Shown here in pieces: positions 9,497 through 16,223 of a stretch of DNA of 44,331 bases (the first letter of the stretch is position 1; every line of letters begins with the position of its first letter). The position numbers and the translations under genes are program-made. The notes under the pieces are model-generated. The model was not told the origin of the DNA and ran no database searches. It saw only the letters and a program-made list of their open reading frames with translations. The stretch is from a virus. Location: positions 1 through 44,331 of IMG/VR virus record IMGVR_UViG_3300005329_000007, one strand, 5' to 3'.

Positions 9497-10777
9497 ATGA
9501 GCGATCTCACCTCCGAGCTGAACCTCGCCCTGGCGGTCGACGACGACGACACCGCCGACTACCTGACCACGAGCGAGGGGCTGCGGGGATCGCTGCTCAC
9601 GCTGGACGGGCTGTTCTCCTCCAGTACTGGGCACGCCCACAATGGCGCCCACCAGGGCGGCACGCTTCAGTTCCTCGACCTGACCGTCGGCCAGAACCTC
9701 GTCGTCAACGGCAGCTCCACGCTCAAGGGCTCGGTGGTCGCGCAGCAGAACCTGAACGTCCTGGGCGCGACGACGCTGGTCACGCTCGGCACCAGCGGCC
9801 TGGCGACGCTCAACTCCCTGGACGTGACGACGACCTCGCGCCTGCGCGGCACGGTGACGATCGACGGCACGATCAACTCGGGCGGCACGCTCACGATCGG
9901 CCAGGATCTGTCCGTCGGCCGCGACCTGACCGTCACGCGCAACGCCACCATCACTGGCGCATTGACCGCTGGGTCGATCAGCACCGGCGGCGGCAGCCTG
10001 AACGTCGGCGCCAACCTGACCGTCGGCGGCGCGGCCACGATCGCCGGCGTGATCACCGGTCAGCGCCTGGTCCTCAATAACTACGACGGCGGCAACGTGC
10101 TGAACGTCGGCGGTAACGCTGTTGCGTCGGGGTACTTCTACAACCGCAGCGGCGCCGGGCGCTGCTGGGACAACGTCGACTTCACCATCGCCCAGGCGGC
10201 GACTGCTGGCACAGTGGTGCAGCGAGACGGCTCCGCTGGCATCAACGCAGCGTATGTGACGATTGCTGGCGGCAATCAGGCCGGCAAGCCTACATCAGTG
10301 CTCGGTCAGAGCGGCGACGGGGTGACTCGCTGGTGGCCGACCAATGCCATTGGTCCCCCAATAAGTACGTGGTACTGCCAGGCAACGCTCACGAACCCGT
10401 CGCTGTCGAGTAGCGGCGGGAGCCAGGATGCGACCTTCAACGCCATCGCCAGCTCGGGCGGCTTCGGCTGCTCGGGCACGCTGATCACGGTCCCCCGTCC
10501 GGGCTACTACTCCATCGCCGGCGGCTTCAACGGGAACAACCTGACCGGCAACAGCGAGACGATGCAGGTCCGCCTGTACGCCAGCGGGCACGGCCAGCTC
10601 GACACGCTCGGCGTGCCGCTGAAAATCTCCAGCTACTTCGGCGGCTTCTTCTCGTGGTCGGGCTACCTCGACGCGGGCGAGACGATCCGCCTGAACTACA
10701 CCACGTCGTTCGACAGCATCAACGGCGGCGGCGAGATCCTCGTCGCCTTCATCCCGACCGCCACGTACAACAACTAG
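9497..10777 (+). CDS. Beta-repeat tail fibre / spike protein, 426 aa
   Basis: Residues 60-190 hold about a dozen short repeats of the form NL.V.G..T..G (QNLVVNGSSTLKG, QDLSVGRDLTVTRNATITG, ANLTVGGAATIAG), the pattern of a trimeric beta-helix or triple-beta shaft. A histidine-rich GHAHNGAH at 45-52 resembles metal-binding sites in phage fibre needles. The C-terminal ~130 residues look like a jelly-roll (C1q-like) head ending in AFIPTATYNN. It is a likely host-binding fibre. It starts directly after the previous stop. Confidence 0.85.
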   Translation: MSDLTSELNLALAVDDDDTADYLTTSEGLRGSLLTLDGLFSSSTGHAHNGAHQGGTLQFLDLTVGQNLVVNGSSTLKGSVVAQQNLNVLGATTLVTLGTSGLATLNSLDVTTTSRLRGTVTIDGTINSGGTLTIGQDLSVGRDLTVTRNATITGALTAGSISTGGGSLNVGANLTVGGAATIAGVITGQRLVLNNYDGGNVLNVGGNAVASGYFYNRSGAGRCWDNVDFTIAQAATAGTVVQRDGSAGINAAYVTIAGGNQAGKPTSVLGQSGDGVTRWWPTNAIGPPISTWYCQATLTNPSLSSSGGSQDATFNAIASSGGFGCSGTLITVPRPGYYSIAGGFNGNNLTGNSETMQVRLYASGHGQLDTLGVPLKISSYFGGFFSWSGYLDAGETIRLNYTTSFDSINGGGEILVAFIPTATYNN

Positions 10778-10786
10778 GAGGCGCGT

Positions 10787-11086
10787 ATGGAGATCATCGA
10801 GGTAGAGGCCACCAACGGCATCGTCGACGTCCATGAGCTGCGCGAGGTGGAGCAGCCGCGCCTGGGCCCAGGCGCCCTGCGACGCCTCCAGCGGCTCCAG
10901 CAGCGCGTGGAGGGCGCGACGGAGGTGGCGCAGGCCGCCATCAACGCGCACACCGCCGCACGCGACGCGTACGAGGCGTCCTTCACGGCCGCGTGCGAGG
11001 ACGCCGACATCCCGATCCCCCCTGGCCCGCACGAGGTCGACATCGACTGGTACAGCGGCGCCGTGCGGTTCCGTCCCCGTGACTGA
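10787..11086 (+). CDS. Small helical protein of unknown function, 99 aa
   Basis: A strong AGGAGG precedes the ATG. The protein has a charged helix (ALRRLQRLQQRVEGATEVAQ) with coiled-coil character and a conserved-looking tail (DIDWYSGAVRFRPRD). Similar short helical proteins follow fibre genes in many phages, sometimes as fibre chaperones, but no match is claimed. Confidence 0.7.
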   Translation: MEIIEVEATNGIVDVHELREVEQPRLGPGALRRLQRLQQRVEGATEVAQAAINAHTAARDAYEASFTAACEDADIPIPPGPHEVDIDWYSGAVRFRPRD

Positions 11087-11264
11087 GTTTGCGGTCGGCC
11101 CTGGGGTCGCCCAGGCGATTGCCGACAACGGTGATGAGGCCAGGAGCGACGAGCGTTTTATCGTGCTCGAAGAGGGCCACAAGATCAGTCTGACCCTGGC
11201 CAGGGACGCCCAGTACTTCTACTACCAACAGGAGAATGCCGTAAAACGGTGCCCCTTTCGATGA
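11079..11264 (+). CDS. N-terminal part of C39-like peptidase gene, 61 aa before apparent +1 frameshift
   Basis: The frame opens at GTG 11079, overlapping the previous stop by 8 bp, and ends at TGA 11262-11264. Its last residues (FYYQQENAVKRCPF) run straight into the protein encoded one frame forward (DEQDSAPYYDPWTSM, then the peptidase domain) if the ribosome skips one base near TTT CGA TGA. The peptidase frame has no start codon upstream of 11302. I read this as the first piece of one split gene; a separate 61-residue gene is possible. Confidence 0.6.
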   Translation: MTEFAVGPGVAQAIADNGDEARSDERFIVLEEGHKISLTLARDAQYFYYQQENAVKRCPFR

Positions 11265-11745
11265 GCAGGACAGCGCACCGTACTACGACCCGTGGACGTC
11301 GATGCCCGCCCAGCTCTACGACTGGACGTGCTCGGCGTGTAGCACCGAATTCGTCGAGCGCGCCGTCGGGCTGCCGCGCGGCGACGACGTCTACAACAAC
11401 CGCGAGGCGGTGGTTCGAGCCATCGGCTATCCAGGCAACATCAACGGCACGTACGGGCTCATGGACGGCTCCGGCGCGCAGCTCCAGCGGGTGCTGCTTG
11501 AGCAGACCGGCGCCGACTCCGACCAGGGCTACCTCAACTTCGACGAGGTCTACGCGCTCGGCGCTGGTGGCACCCCCGCGTTGCTCTCAGGAGCAGCCTG
11601 GTATCACTGGGTGGCGCTGCGCGGCGTCCAGGGCGACTTACTGTGGATCGCCAATTCAGCGCCCGGCTACAAGGGCGTCTACGACCACCTGAGCCGTGCG
11701 GACTTCAACCGCCTGGGCGGCTTCAGCGTGGTCTGGCTCGTGTGA
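11245..11745 (+). CDS. Papain-like C39-family peptidase, probable endolysin or lysis peptidase
   Basis: The open frame runs from a TAA at 11242-11244 and its first ATG is at 11302 (147 aa from there). That ATG has no convincing ribosome site and would drop a conserved-looking DEQDSAPYYDPWTS segment. The domain carries a Cys cluster (WTCSACSTEF, candidate catalytic Cys), a His motif (WYHWVALRG) and a polar motif (LWIANSAPGYKGV), in the order of C39-like cysteine peptidases. It is followed by a small two-helix membrane protein, so a role in host lysis by cutting peptidoglycan cross-links is likely. Expression probably requires the preceding 61-codon frame and a +1 shift, unless the extra base is a mutation or sequence error. 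Confidence 0.72.
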   Translation, partial: NGAPFDEQDSAPYYDPWTSMPAQLYDWTCSACSTEFVERAVGLPRGDDVYNNREAVVRAIGYPGNINGTYGLMDGSGAQLQRVLLEQTGADSDQGYLNFDEVYALGAGGTPALLSGAAWYHWVALRGVQGDLLWIANSAPGYKGVYDHLSRADFNRLGGFSVVWLV

Positions 11746-11754
11746 GGACTAGGC

Positions 11755-11910
11755 ATGCAGGTCAATCTCGGCAACCCCATCGTCATCACCATCGGCTGGC
11801 TGATCGCCCTACTCGTGCTGATCCTGGCCATCGTGTTCATCGCCACCGGCCAGCTCCCCCTGGTCGTCGGCGGCTTGATCGCGGGGTGCGCCCTGAGCCG
11901 CTTGCTCTAG
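11755..11910 (+). CDS. Holin-like small membrane protein, 51 aa
   Basis: The ATG at 11755 follows GAGGACTAGGC, nine bases after the peptidase stop. The product has a short N-terminus and two hydrophobic segments (about 9-28, IVITIGWLIALLVLILAIVF, and about 32-48, LPLVVGGLIAGCALSRL) joined by a tight ATGQ turn. Size, hairpin topology and position after a lytic-type peptidase fit a small holin. Activity is inferred. Its 3' half overlaps a gene on the other strand. Confidence 0.65.
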   Translation: MQVNLGNPIVITIGWLIALLVLILAIVFIATGQLPLVVGGLIAGCALSRLL

Positions 11911-12114
11911 CGCGTCGCGTGTGGCCAGCTCGGCAGCCATGCGTAACCCCGCGTTCGACATCCTCCTGTTCTCGCGGTCCCACTCGCGCCAGTCTGCGAG
12001 CAGCCGTATCAGGTCGACCAGCAGCACGTCGCGATCGGCGTACACGTTGGGGTCGCCCATCGAAAAGCGCTGCACGCGCTCGCAGAGCGCCAGGTACTCG
12101 TCTTCGGTCAGCAT
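11809..12114 (-). CDS. Small helical protein, 101 aa, convergent overlap with holin-like gene
   Basis: Unknown function. The first ~75 residues look like a real helical protein (MLTEDEYLALCERVQRFSMG, DVLLVDLIRLLADWREWDREN). The last ~30 (QGELAGGDEHDGQDQHE) are low-complexity and lie antisense to the holin-like gene, so the tail may be an extension forced by loss of an earlier stop. It is the last gene of the leftward accessory block. Confidence 0.6.
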   Translation of the reverse strand: MLTEDEYLALCERVQRFSMGDPNVYADRDVLLVDLIRLLADWREWDRENRRMSNAGLRMAAELATRDALEQAAQGAPRDQAADDQGELAGGDEHDGQDQHE

Positions 12115-12145
12115 GGGCTTTTCGCGCTTATCACGCTTATCGCGC

Positions 12146-12388
12146 TTATCGCGCCAGCTTGTCCAGGGCGGCCGTGACGATGCCGTTCAGCAGGATGATG
12201 GCGCCGGCCGCCTGGAGCAGGCGGGTGGTGAAGGCTCCGACCAGGCGGTGCTCCAGCGCCTCCAGGCGGACGTCGAGGTGGTCGCGCGTGACGAGGTCGG
12301 ACGAGAGCGCTTCGAGGATCGCCCGCGCCTGCTCGTCGCTGAAGTCGGCGGCCCGCAGGCGGTCATAGGAGGCCAGCGGGCGGGTCAT
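12146..12388 (-). CDS. Coiled-coil protein with C-terminal membrane anchor, 80 aa
   Basis: The product has an N-terminal FSDEQARAILEALSSDL helix, a heptad-like segment (RDHLDVRLEALEHRL) and one C-terminal hydrophobic helix (LLQAAGAIILLNGIVTAAL). This layout resembles DUF1640/CCDC90-like proteins; that is from memory. The frame stays open to an ATG at 12478 (110 aa), but bases 12389-12478 look like leader DNA: relatively AT-rich and holding a GGTACC pair. I therefore prefer the ATG at 12388, which has GAAGG upstream. Confidence 0.65.
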   Translation of the reverse strand: MTRPLASYDRLRAADFSDEQARAILEALSSDLVTRDHLDVRLEALEHRLVGAFTTRLLQAAGAIILLNGIVTAALDKLAR

Positions 12389-12392
12389 CGCC

Positions 12393-12413
12393 TGGTACCT
12401 TCGGACGGTACCA
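12393..12413. promoter_or_regulatory. GGTACC-N7-GGTACC inverted repeat, candidate operator
   Basis: TGGTACC and GGTACCA flank the 7-bp spacer TTCGGAC. The element lies just upstream of the preferred start (12388) and overlaps its putative ribosome site. The same architecture with similar spacers occurs at 12568-12590 and 30498-30516. Probably a protein-binding site; the binder is unknown. Confidence 0.5.
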
Positions 12414-12478
12414 ATGCGGGTATAGATAGGGTCATCACTTGCTAGCTTACGACAGGTCTTTTGAGATTGGAGCGCCAT

Positions 12479-12592
12479 AATCTTGGCCGCTGAACGGGGC
12501 GCCTCCTACCACGGCTGTAGGCGTAGACACCCCTGTTCTGAGATCAAAACCGCCGCCTGACGGGCGCTTGGTACCAGCGAACGGTACCAACG
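12479..12592. promoter_or_regulatory. Intergenic control region with GGTACC pair and origin-related 15-mer
   Basis: This gap holds a second GGTACC-N7-GGTACC element (12568-12590, arms TTGGTACC/GGTACCAA, spacer AGCGAAC). It also holds CTGAGATCAAAACCG at 12538-12552, which recurs inverted at 24198-24212 inside the iteron region. No open frame of note is present. It may carry the promoter of the leftward gene at 12388. Confidence 0.45.
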
Positions 12593-12778
12593 TCACCTCT
12601 GCTTAGCTCCTGGCGCCTGGCCGAAGGTACCGTCAGCTCTGCACACAGCACATCGGGCGAGCTTTAGGATCAGGCAGCGTCGCTTCTTGGTCGTCGTCAC
12701 ACAGGTCGCGCGCGGCCAGACGAGCTGACCACAGACGACGCAGTGCACGTTGTGGTGGCGGTGGTAGTGCTGCTTCAC
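12593..12778 (-). CDS. Small metal-ribbon protein, 61 aa
   Basis: It starts at GTG 12778 with AGGAAG upstream. The product is basic with CVVC near residue 13 and CAVC near residue 45, a two-knuckle arrangement expected to bind one zinc ion, preceded by a His-rich stretch (HYHRHHNVH). Function unknown. It overlaps the upstream gene's stop by four bases (GTGA). It is one of several tiny CxxC proteins in this block. Confidence 0.65.
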   Translation of the reverse strand: MKQHYHRHHNVHCVVCGQLVWPRATCVTTTKKRRCLILKLARCAVCRADGTFGQAPGAKQR

Positions 12779-12990
12779 TGAGGTCTTCCTGGCCGGCCGA
12801 GCGCGCAACTGGCGCAGTGCTCGGCGTGGACATACGGGTGCTCGTCCTGGCGATCGTCATGGCTGCGCTCCGTCTCCGCCAGGGCCTCCGCCCAGGGCGG
12901 GCAGGGCCAGTGCTCACCGCAGCGGTTGCACACCGTGCGCGCGAAATTGGGGGAGTGCTGCGCGGCCTCAAGCAGATCCACGGTGCTCAC
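12775..12990 (-). CDS. Small Cys-rich protein, 71 aa
   Basis: GTG start at 12990 (MSTVDLLEAAQHS). It contains CNRCGEHWPCPPW and a later HAEHCASC, suggesting a zinc site made of two CxxC pairs. The CGxxWPCP pattern is common in small actinophage proteins of unknown role, from memory. Its start lies inside the 3' end of the upstream gene (23-bp overlap). Confidence 0.65.
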   Translation of the reverse strand: MSTVDLLEAAQHSPNFARTVCNRCGEHWPCPPWAEALAETERSHDDRQDEHPYVHAEHCASCALGRPGRPQ

Positions 12991-13195
12991 ACCTCCTGGG
13001 GTACTCGGGGCCGCCGCAACAGGCGCAGTAGTTTTCGGTCACGTCATTCGGGTTGTAGCTGATGCGGGTGCAGAGCAGGCACACACGCGCAAACGGCTCG
13101 CCACCCTTATAAACCGTGATGCCTTCCGGGCGATTGATGATGAAGCCGACTGCCGGGTCGTCAGTGTGCGGAACCCCCACGCTCACGTTCCTCAT
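12968..13195 (-). CDS. Zinc-ribbon protein, 75 aa
   Basis: The ATG at 13195 overlaps the preceding stop by one base. An N-terminal beta-rich part (GFIINRPEGITVYKGGEPFA) precedes a clear ribbon: CLLC, then a spacer containing YNPNDVTENYC, then CACC. Phages often carry such single-ribbon proteins; partners may be nucleic acid or protein. A longer frame to 13267 exists but would overlap the upstream gene. Confidence 0.72.
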   Translation of the reverse strand: MRNVSVGVPHTDDPAVGFIINRPEGITVYKGGEPFARVCLLCTRISYNPNDVTENYCACCGGPEYPRRCEHRGSA

Positions 13196-13422
13196 CAGTT
13201 CTCTTCCGGCGGCGGCGCCATGTGCCTGACCATCTCCGGCTTGAGGCGGACCAGCCGCTCGACGCACGCCTCCGTCGCGGCGTGCCAGAAGTCGCCCATG
13301 TCCTTGGTCGTCCAGCCTACGCGCGGGCCGATGAGGTTCTCGACGGCCGTCTCCAGGGCGATGATGGCGGCGGCGGCGGCCATGCGCGGGTCACGCTGGG
13401 GATGCTCTTCGGGGTCGGTCAT
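13195..13422 (-). CDS. Small helical protein, 75 aa
   Basis: Unrecognised. Mostly helical (AAAAAIIALETAVENLIG, FWHAATEACVERLVRLKPEMV), acidic at the N-terminus and soluble. The ATG at 13422 abuts the stop of the upstream gene, so it lies in the same transcript. Confidence 0.65.
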   Translation of the reverse strand: MTDPEEHPQRDPRMAAAAAIIALETAVENLIGPRVGWTTKDMGDFWHAATEACVERLVRLKPEMVRHMAPPPEEN

Positions 13423-13692
13423 TCAGTCGTCCCAATCCACGCGCTGCAAGATTCCCAGCAGGAAGTCGACGACGTTCGCGTGGCGCGGCACTTCCACCGC
13501 GCCACCCTCCAGCTCAACGACGCGGTCCCGGTCGGAGGTGTGGCGCACAAAGAGACGGTAGTCTCCGACGCCCCCCGAATAGGCGGGGTGCGGACGGATG
13601 GCGGCCTCGCGAGCAATCACCAGGCGCGCCAGCTCACGCGAGCGGAATTCGTCCCCCTCAGGTACGAGGTCGATCGTGACGATTAGCGGCAT
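13423..13692 (-). CDS. Small soluble alpha/beta protein, 89 aa
   Basis: Chosen start is ATG 13692 (MPLIVTIDLVPEGDEF). The product has strands and a helix (SRELARLVIAREA), then GGVGDYRLFVRHTSDRDRVVELEGG and a helical tail (NVVDFLLGILQRVDW). The fold suggests a small modifier-like protein, but no family is recognised. The frame extends upstream to 13746 without a better start. Confidence 0.65.
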   Translation of the reverse strand: MPLIVTIDLVPEGDEFRSRELARLVIAREAAIRPHPAYSGGVGDYRLFVRHTSDRDRVVELEGGAVEVPRHANVVDFLLGILQRVDWDD

Positions 13693-13821
13693 GACACGGG
13701 CAGATACATGGCTGCATCCCGTACGTGTAGGAACGTCGACGTCCACGGCATGCCCAGTGGCGCGACAGGCGGCAATACGAGCTGAGCTGCGCCTGGATTC
13801 GCAGCGGCAGCTTGCGAACGG

Positions 13822-14019
13822 TCACGGGGCGGGCTGCCGCCGCTCCTCCAGGCGGACGACACCGACGTTGCACGTCGAACATCGGTACGCCGCCCAGTCT
13901 GGATACTCCCGTGTGAGCTTATGGGCGGTGCGCGCGAACAGGGCCAGCTCCTTGCCGCACTGGGGGCAGTGCGGCGGAGGGTCTGACGCCTGATAGACCG
14001 GCAGGTTCTCCAGTTTCAT
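13822..14019 (-). CDS. Zinc-ribbon protein, 65 aa
   Basis: CPQCGKELALF at 18-28 and CSTCNVGVV at 47-55 form a textbook two-CxxC ribbon. The short linker (AHKLTREYPDWAAYR) is helical. The ATG overlaps the upstream gene's TGA (ATGA). Function unknown; a nucleic-acid or protein-binding accessory is plausible. Confidence 0.72.
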   Translation of the reverse strand: MKLENLPVYQASDPPPHCPQCGKELALFARTAHKLTREYPDWAAYRCSTCNVGVVRLEERRQPAP

Positions 14020-14333
14020 TGGGTGCTCTCCAGGCGGATGTACACCTTGATGCCGTTGTCCTGGCCGTTGTCCACGGGGGTGGTGCTGATCACCGAGCGG
14101 ACGTGGGTGTCGATCTTTCGCAACGGGATGCGGAGGCTGTTGCGGAGGCGCTGGAGCGCCTCCTCGTCGGGCATCAGAATGACCGTCACGAGCCCAGCCT
14201 TGTAGTCGGCGTACGCCTTGTCGGCCAGCTCCTTCCAGATGCCGCCAGGCGATTTCCTCGCCGGGGGCTTCGGCGCTTGCTCGGGCCTGACCGAGCGCAG
14301 GAACGTGTAGGCGCCCTGGTCGCCCTCAGGCAT
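14016..14333 (-). CDS. Hypothetical protein, 105 aa
   Basis: It starts at ATG 14333 (MPEGDQGAYTFLRSVRP). A positively charged N-terminal third contains KPPARKSPGGIWKELADKAY. The rest is alpha/beta (GLVTVILMPDEEALQRLRN, GIKVYIRLESTQ). Unrecognised. It overlaps the small membrane protein gene upstream by 8 bp and the zinc-ribbon gene downstream by four. Confidence 0.65.
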   Translation of the reverse strand: MPEGDQGAYTFLRSVRPEQAPKPPARKSPGGIWKELADKAYADYKAGLVTVILMPDEEALQRLRNSLRIPLRKIDTHVRSVISTTPVDNGQDNGIKVYIRLESTQ

Positions 14334-14502
14334 GGAGCCACCACCACAATCGTCGGCCGAGCTGGCCGGCGGCATCGCCCAGCATGAACGGCAGCCACCA
14401 CCAGCTCTCCGTCATTGGAAGCCACCGGTGGACGCCCGGGATGCTGAACGCTGCGAGGACGGCAACCGCGAGCCCGAACAGCAGGAACGGTAGGTGTCTC
14501 AT
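14326..14502 (-). CDS. Small Trp-rich membrane protein, 58 aa
   Basis: The N-terminal hydrophobic helix (LPFLLFGLAVAVLAAFSI) is followed by an amphipathic Trp-rich part (ESWWWLPFM, RRLWWWLHA). A single-pass membrane protein, possibly a membrane-active accessory. The ATG overlaps the preceding TGA (ATGA), so it is co-translated with the 70-residue protein upstream. Confidence 0.6.
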   Translation of the reverse strand: MRHLPFLLFGLAVAVLAAFSIPGVHRWLPMTESWWWLPFMLGDAAGQLGRRLWWWLHA

Positions 14503-14711
14503 AACTGCTTGAGCAGCCGCTGCGCCCAGGCGCGGAACGCGGCGGCGGTCCAGAGCGTGTAATGATCGCCCAGGACAAATAGAACACTCTTGCTGGTGCC
14601 GTCGCCCACCAGCAGCGTGCGCGCGGTCTCGAAGATCACGCCGTTATCGAGCAGATCCTCGACATCGAAGGGATCTTCAGCGGCCCGGTTGTACTCGTCG
14701 TCAAGTGGCAC
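14499..14711 (-). CDS. Small hypothetical protein, 70 aa
   Basis: It starts at GTG 14711 (VPLDDEYNRAAEDPFDVEDL). The second half (TSKSVLFVLGDHYTLWTAAAF) and a C-terminal helix (RAWAQRLLKQL) look like a compact globular fold. Unrecognised. Upstream codons in the same frame are Arg/Ser-rich shadow sequence, so the longer frame to 14837 is rejected. Confidence 0.6.
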   Translation of the reverse strand: MPLDDEYNRAAEDPFDVEDLLDNGVIFETARTLLVGDGTSKSVLFVLGDHYTLWTAAAFRAWAQRLLKQL

Positions 14712-15006
14712 GGTGGGGCTCGCGGCGGTGGATGCGAAACTGGCGCTGGAGCGTCTGGACGGAGAAGCGCAGATCGCGCTTCGACGACTGCGGGTAAATG
14801 CGCCGCATCGCCTCGACCGCCCGCTCCTCCAGAGCAAGCCAGTCGTCGCGCATGATCAGCTCGTGGCACGCCTGGCAGGCGCCCCAGGCGCCGATCGACG
14901 TGCCGACCGGGCCGGGGTTCACGGTGAAGTCGTCGGCCGCCTCGTTGACGACCGGGTGGGGGTCTGAGCAGAAGTCGCACAGACCCCCCGGAATGTAGTC
15001 GCTCAT
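14701..15006 (-). CDS. Cys-rich protein with paired CxxC motifs, 101 aa
   Basis: CDFCSDPHPV at 10-19 and CQACHELI at 44-51 probably form a metal site, followed by a helical basic C-terminus. The CDFCSxPxPV pattern occurs in small phage and actinobacterial proteins of unknown role (recollection). The ATG has a GGAGTAGGCACC leader, a one-base variant of the GGAGTAGAC leader seen before other genes here. Confidence 0.72.
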   Translation of the reverse strand: MSDYIPGGLCDFCSDPHPVVNEAADDFTVNPGPVGTSIGAWGACQACHELIMRDDWLALEERAVEAMRRIYPQSSKRDLRFSVQTLQRQFRIHRREPHRAT

Positions 15007-15011
15007 GGTGC

Positions 15012-16211
15012 CTACTCCGGGAACGGAAAGTCTTCGGCGCCGCGCCCCTCACTCCGCCAGGACAGGTGCTGGATGCCCTCCCCGCGCCGCCACAGGTTCC
15101 AGGCTTTGACGGCCAGGGCGATCAGCGACTCGCGCCCGCCGCCCGTGTTGTCCCACTTTGCGTACTGGACTTGGAGCTGGTTGCGGAGCTTCAGGATGGG
15201 GCTGTCCTTGGGCAGGTTGGCGCCCTCCATCAGCCCCTCGACGAACAGCTCGGTCGCTTTACGGTCCTTGCGGAGCAGCATCGCCAGCACCGTGCCCCAC
15301 AAGCCGACGCCGCCGATAAAGCCTGAGGAGCGCAGGTTGTCCGACATGCGGATGGCGTCGATCAGCTCGGGGTGGTCGCGGACGTACGCCAGGATCTCGG
15401 GGGCGGTGATCGTGCTCTCGGGCTCCCAGCGGGTGGGCTGGTAGCGACCGAAGCGCTCGATCAGGATGAGCCCGCGCGCGGCGCTGGCCATGGCGGTGCG
15501 GTACGGGATGCCGTGGATGCCCAGGACGTCGGCCGGCGAGCGCACCGCGCCGGTGTCCATGACATCGAAGGCGTCCTCCGTCACGTTGCGGATAACCACG
15601 CTCTGGACCGGCGCGCCGCCGCGTGCGATCGCCTCCAGGCGGTGCTGTCCGTCGCGGACTTTCGAGTCGACGTCGAGCTTGATCGCCTCGCCGGTCAGGC
15701 GCCACTCGCCGCGCCGTATGGCCATCATCAGCCGCTGTACGCGGCGCTCCGACAACGACCGGTTGAGCCCCCCTCTGTCGAGCCAGGCACGCGCCTGGTC
15801 GGGGGTAATCGTCATGACTTCGATGTGCAGCCCGCTCGCGTTCACTCGGTCCCGCGCGGGCTTCGTCAGCGTCATTGTTTGGGCAGTCGCACCGTTGGCG
15901 ACAATCGTCGAACCATTGGGTGATCCCTCCGTGGCCGTGGCATGCCTGGCCAGGTTGTTCTGGCGGAAGGCTTTTCCGCCGTTCCGTTCACTCGTCACGA
16001 GTTTGTCCTTGGGCGAATAATTCGCCAGAAATACATCGCGGCCGAGCGTTTGCACGCCGGCCGCTTCTGACTTCGCTTTACTCCAACTCCTGCCCTCGCC
16101 CCCGATCCGGCGGACAACCACGCGGTCGCCGCCTGTGAGCTTGACTACCTCCACCTCGTTGCCGGTGTGGCGCCCCTTGCGGGACACCCACCGGGTGCCG
16201 GGCATGGTCAT
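15012..16211 (-). CDS. ParB/DGQHR-type nuclease-fold protein, 399 aa
   Basis: The hallmark VRDGQHRLEAI lies at about residues 186-196. It is preceded by ITPDQARAWLDRG and SLSERRVQRLMMAIRRGEW, the usual order in ParB/Srx-fold proteins of actinophages. The N-terminal ~120 residues are basic, with a small beta domain (HTGNEVEVVKLTGGDRVVVRRIGG). The C-terminal half is helical. Family members bind DNA or act as nucleotide-dependent switches or nucleases; which applies here is unknown. It sits just downstream of the integrase. The ATG has GGGAG upstream; a second ATG lies two codons in. Confidence 0.82.
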   Translation of the reverse strand: MTMPGTRWVSRKGRHTGNEVEVVKLTGGDRVVVRRIGGEGRSWSKAKSEAAGVQTLGRDVFLANYSPKDKLVTSERNGGKAFRQNNLARHATATEGSPNGSTIVANGATAQTMTLTKPARDRVNASGLHIEVMTITPDQARAWLDRGGLNRSLSERRVQRLMMAIRRGEWRLTGEAIKLDVDSKVRDGQHRLEAIARGGAPVQSVVIRNVTEDAFDVMDTGAVRSPADVLGIHGIPYRTAMASAARGLILIERFGRYQPTRWEPESTITAPEILAYVRDHPELIDAIRMSDNLRSSGFIGGVGLWGTVLAMLLRKDRKATELFVEGLMEGANLPKDSPILKLRNQLQVQYAKWDNTGGGRESLIALAVKAWNLWRRGEGIQHLSWRSEGRGAEDFPFPE

Positions 16212-16223
16212 TGAGTCACTCCC

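Noticed and set aside
11249-11692. Frame with ATG 11261 in an ATGA overlap with the upstream stop
   Set aside because: The overlap looks like coupling, but the product is Arg/Ser/Thr-rich shadow sequence; the peptidase domain is in a different frame.
13658-13882. 74-codon frame on - in the 129-bp gap around 13.7-13.8 kb
   Set aside because: Arg-rich and overlapping the zinc-ribbon gene in another frame; only a Cys-rich end looks protein-like, too short to support. I see nothing else in that gap.
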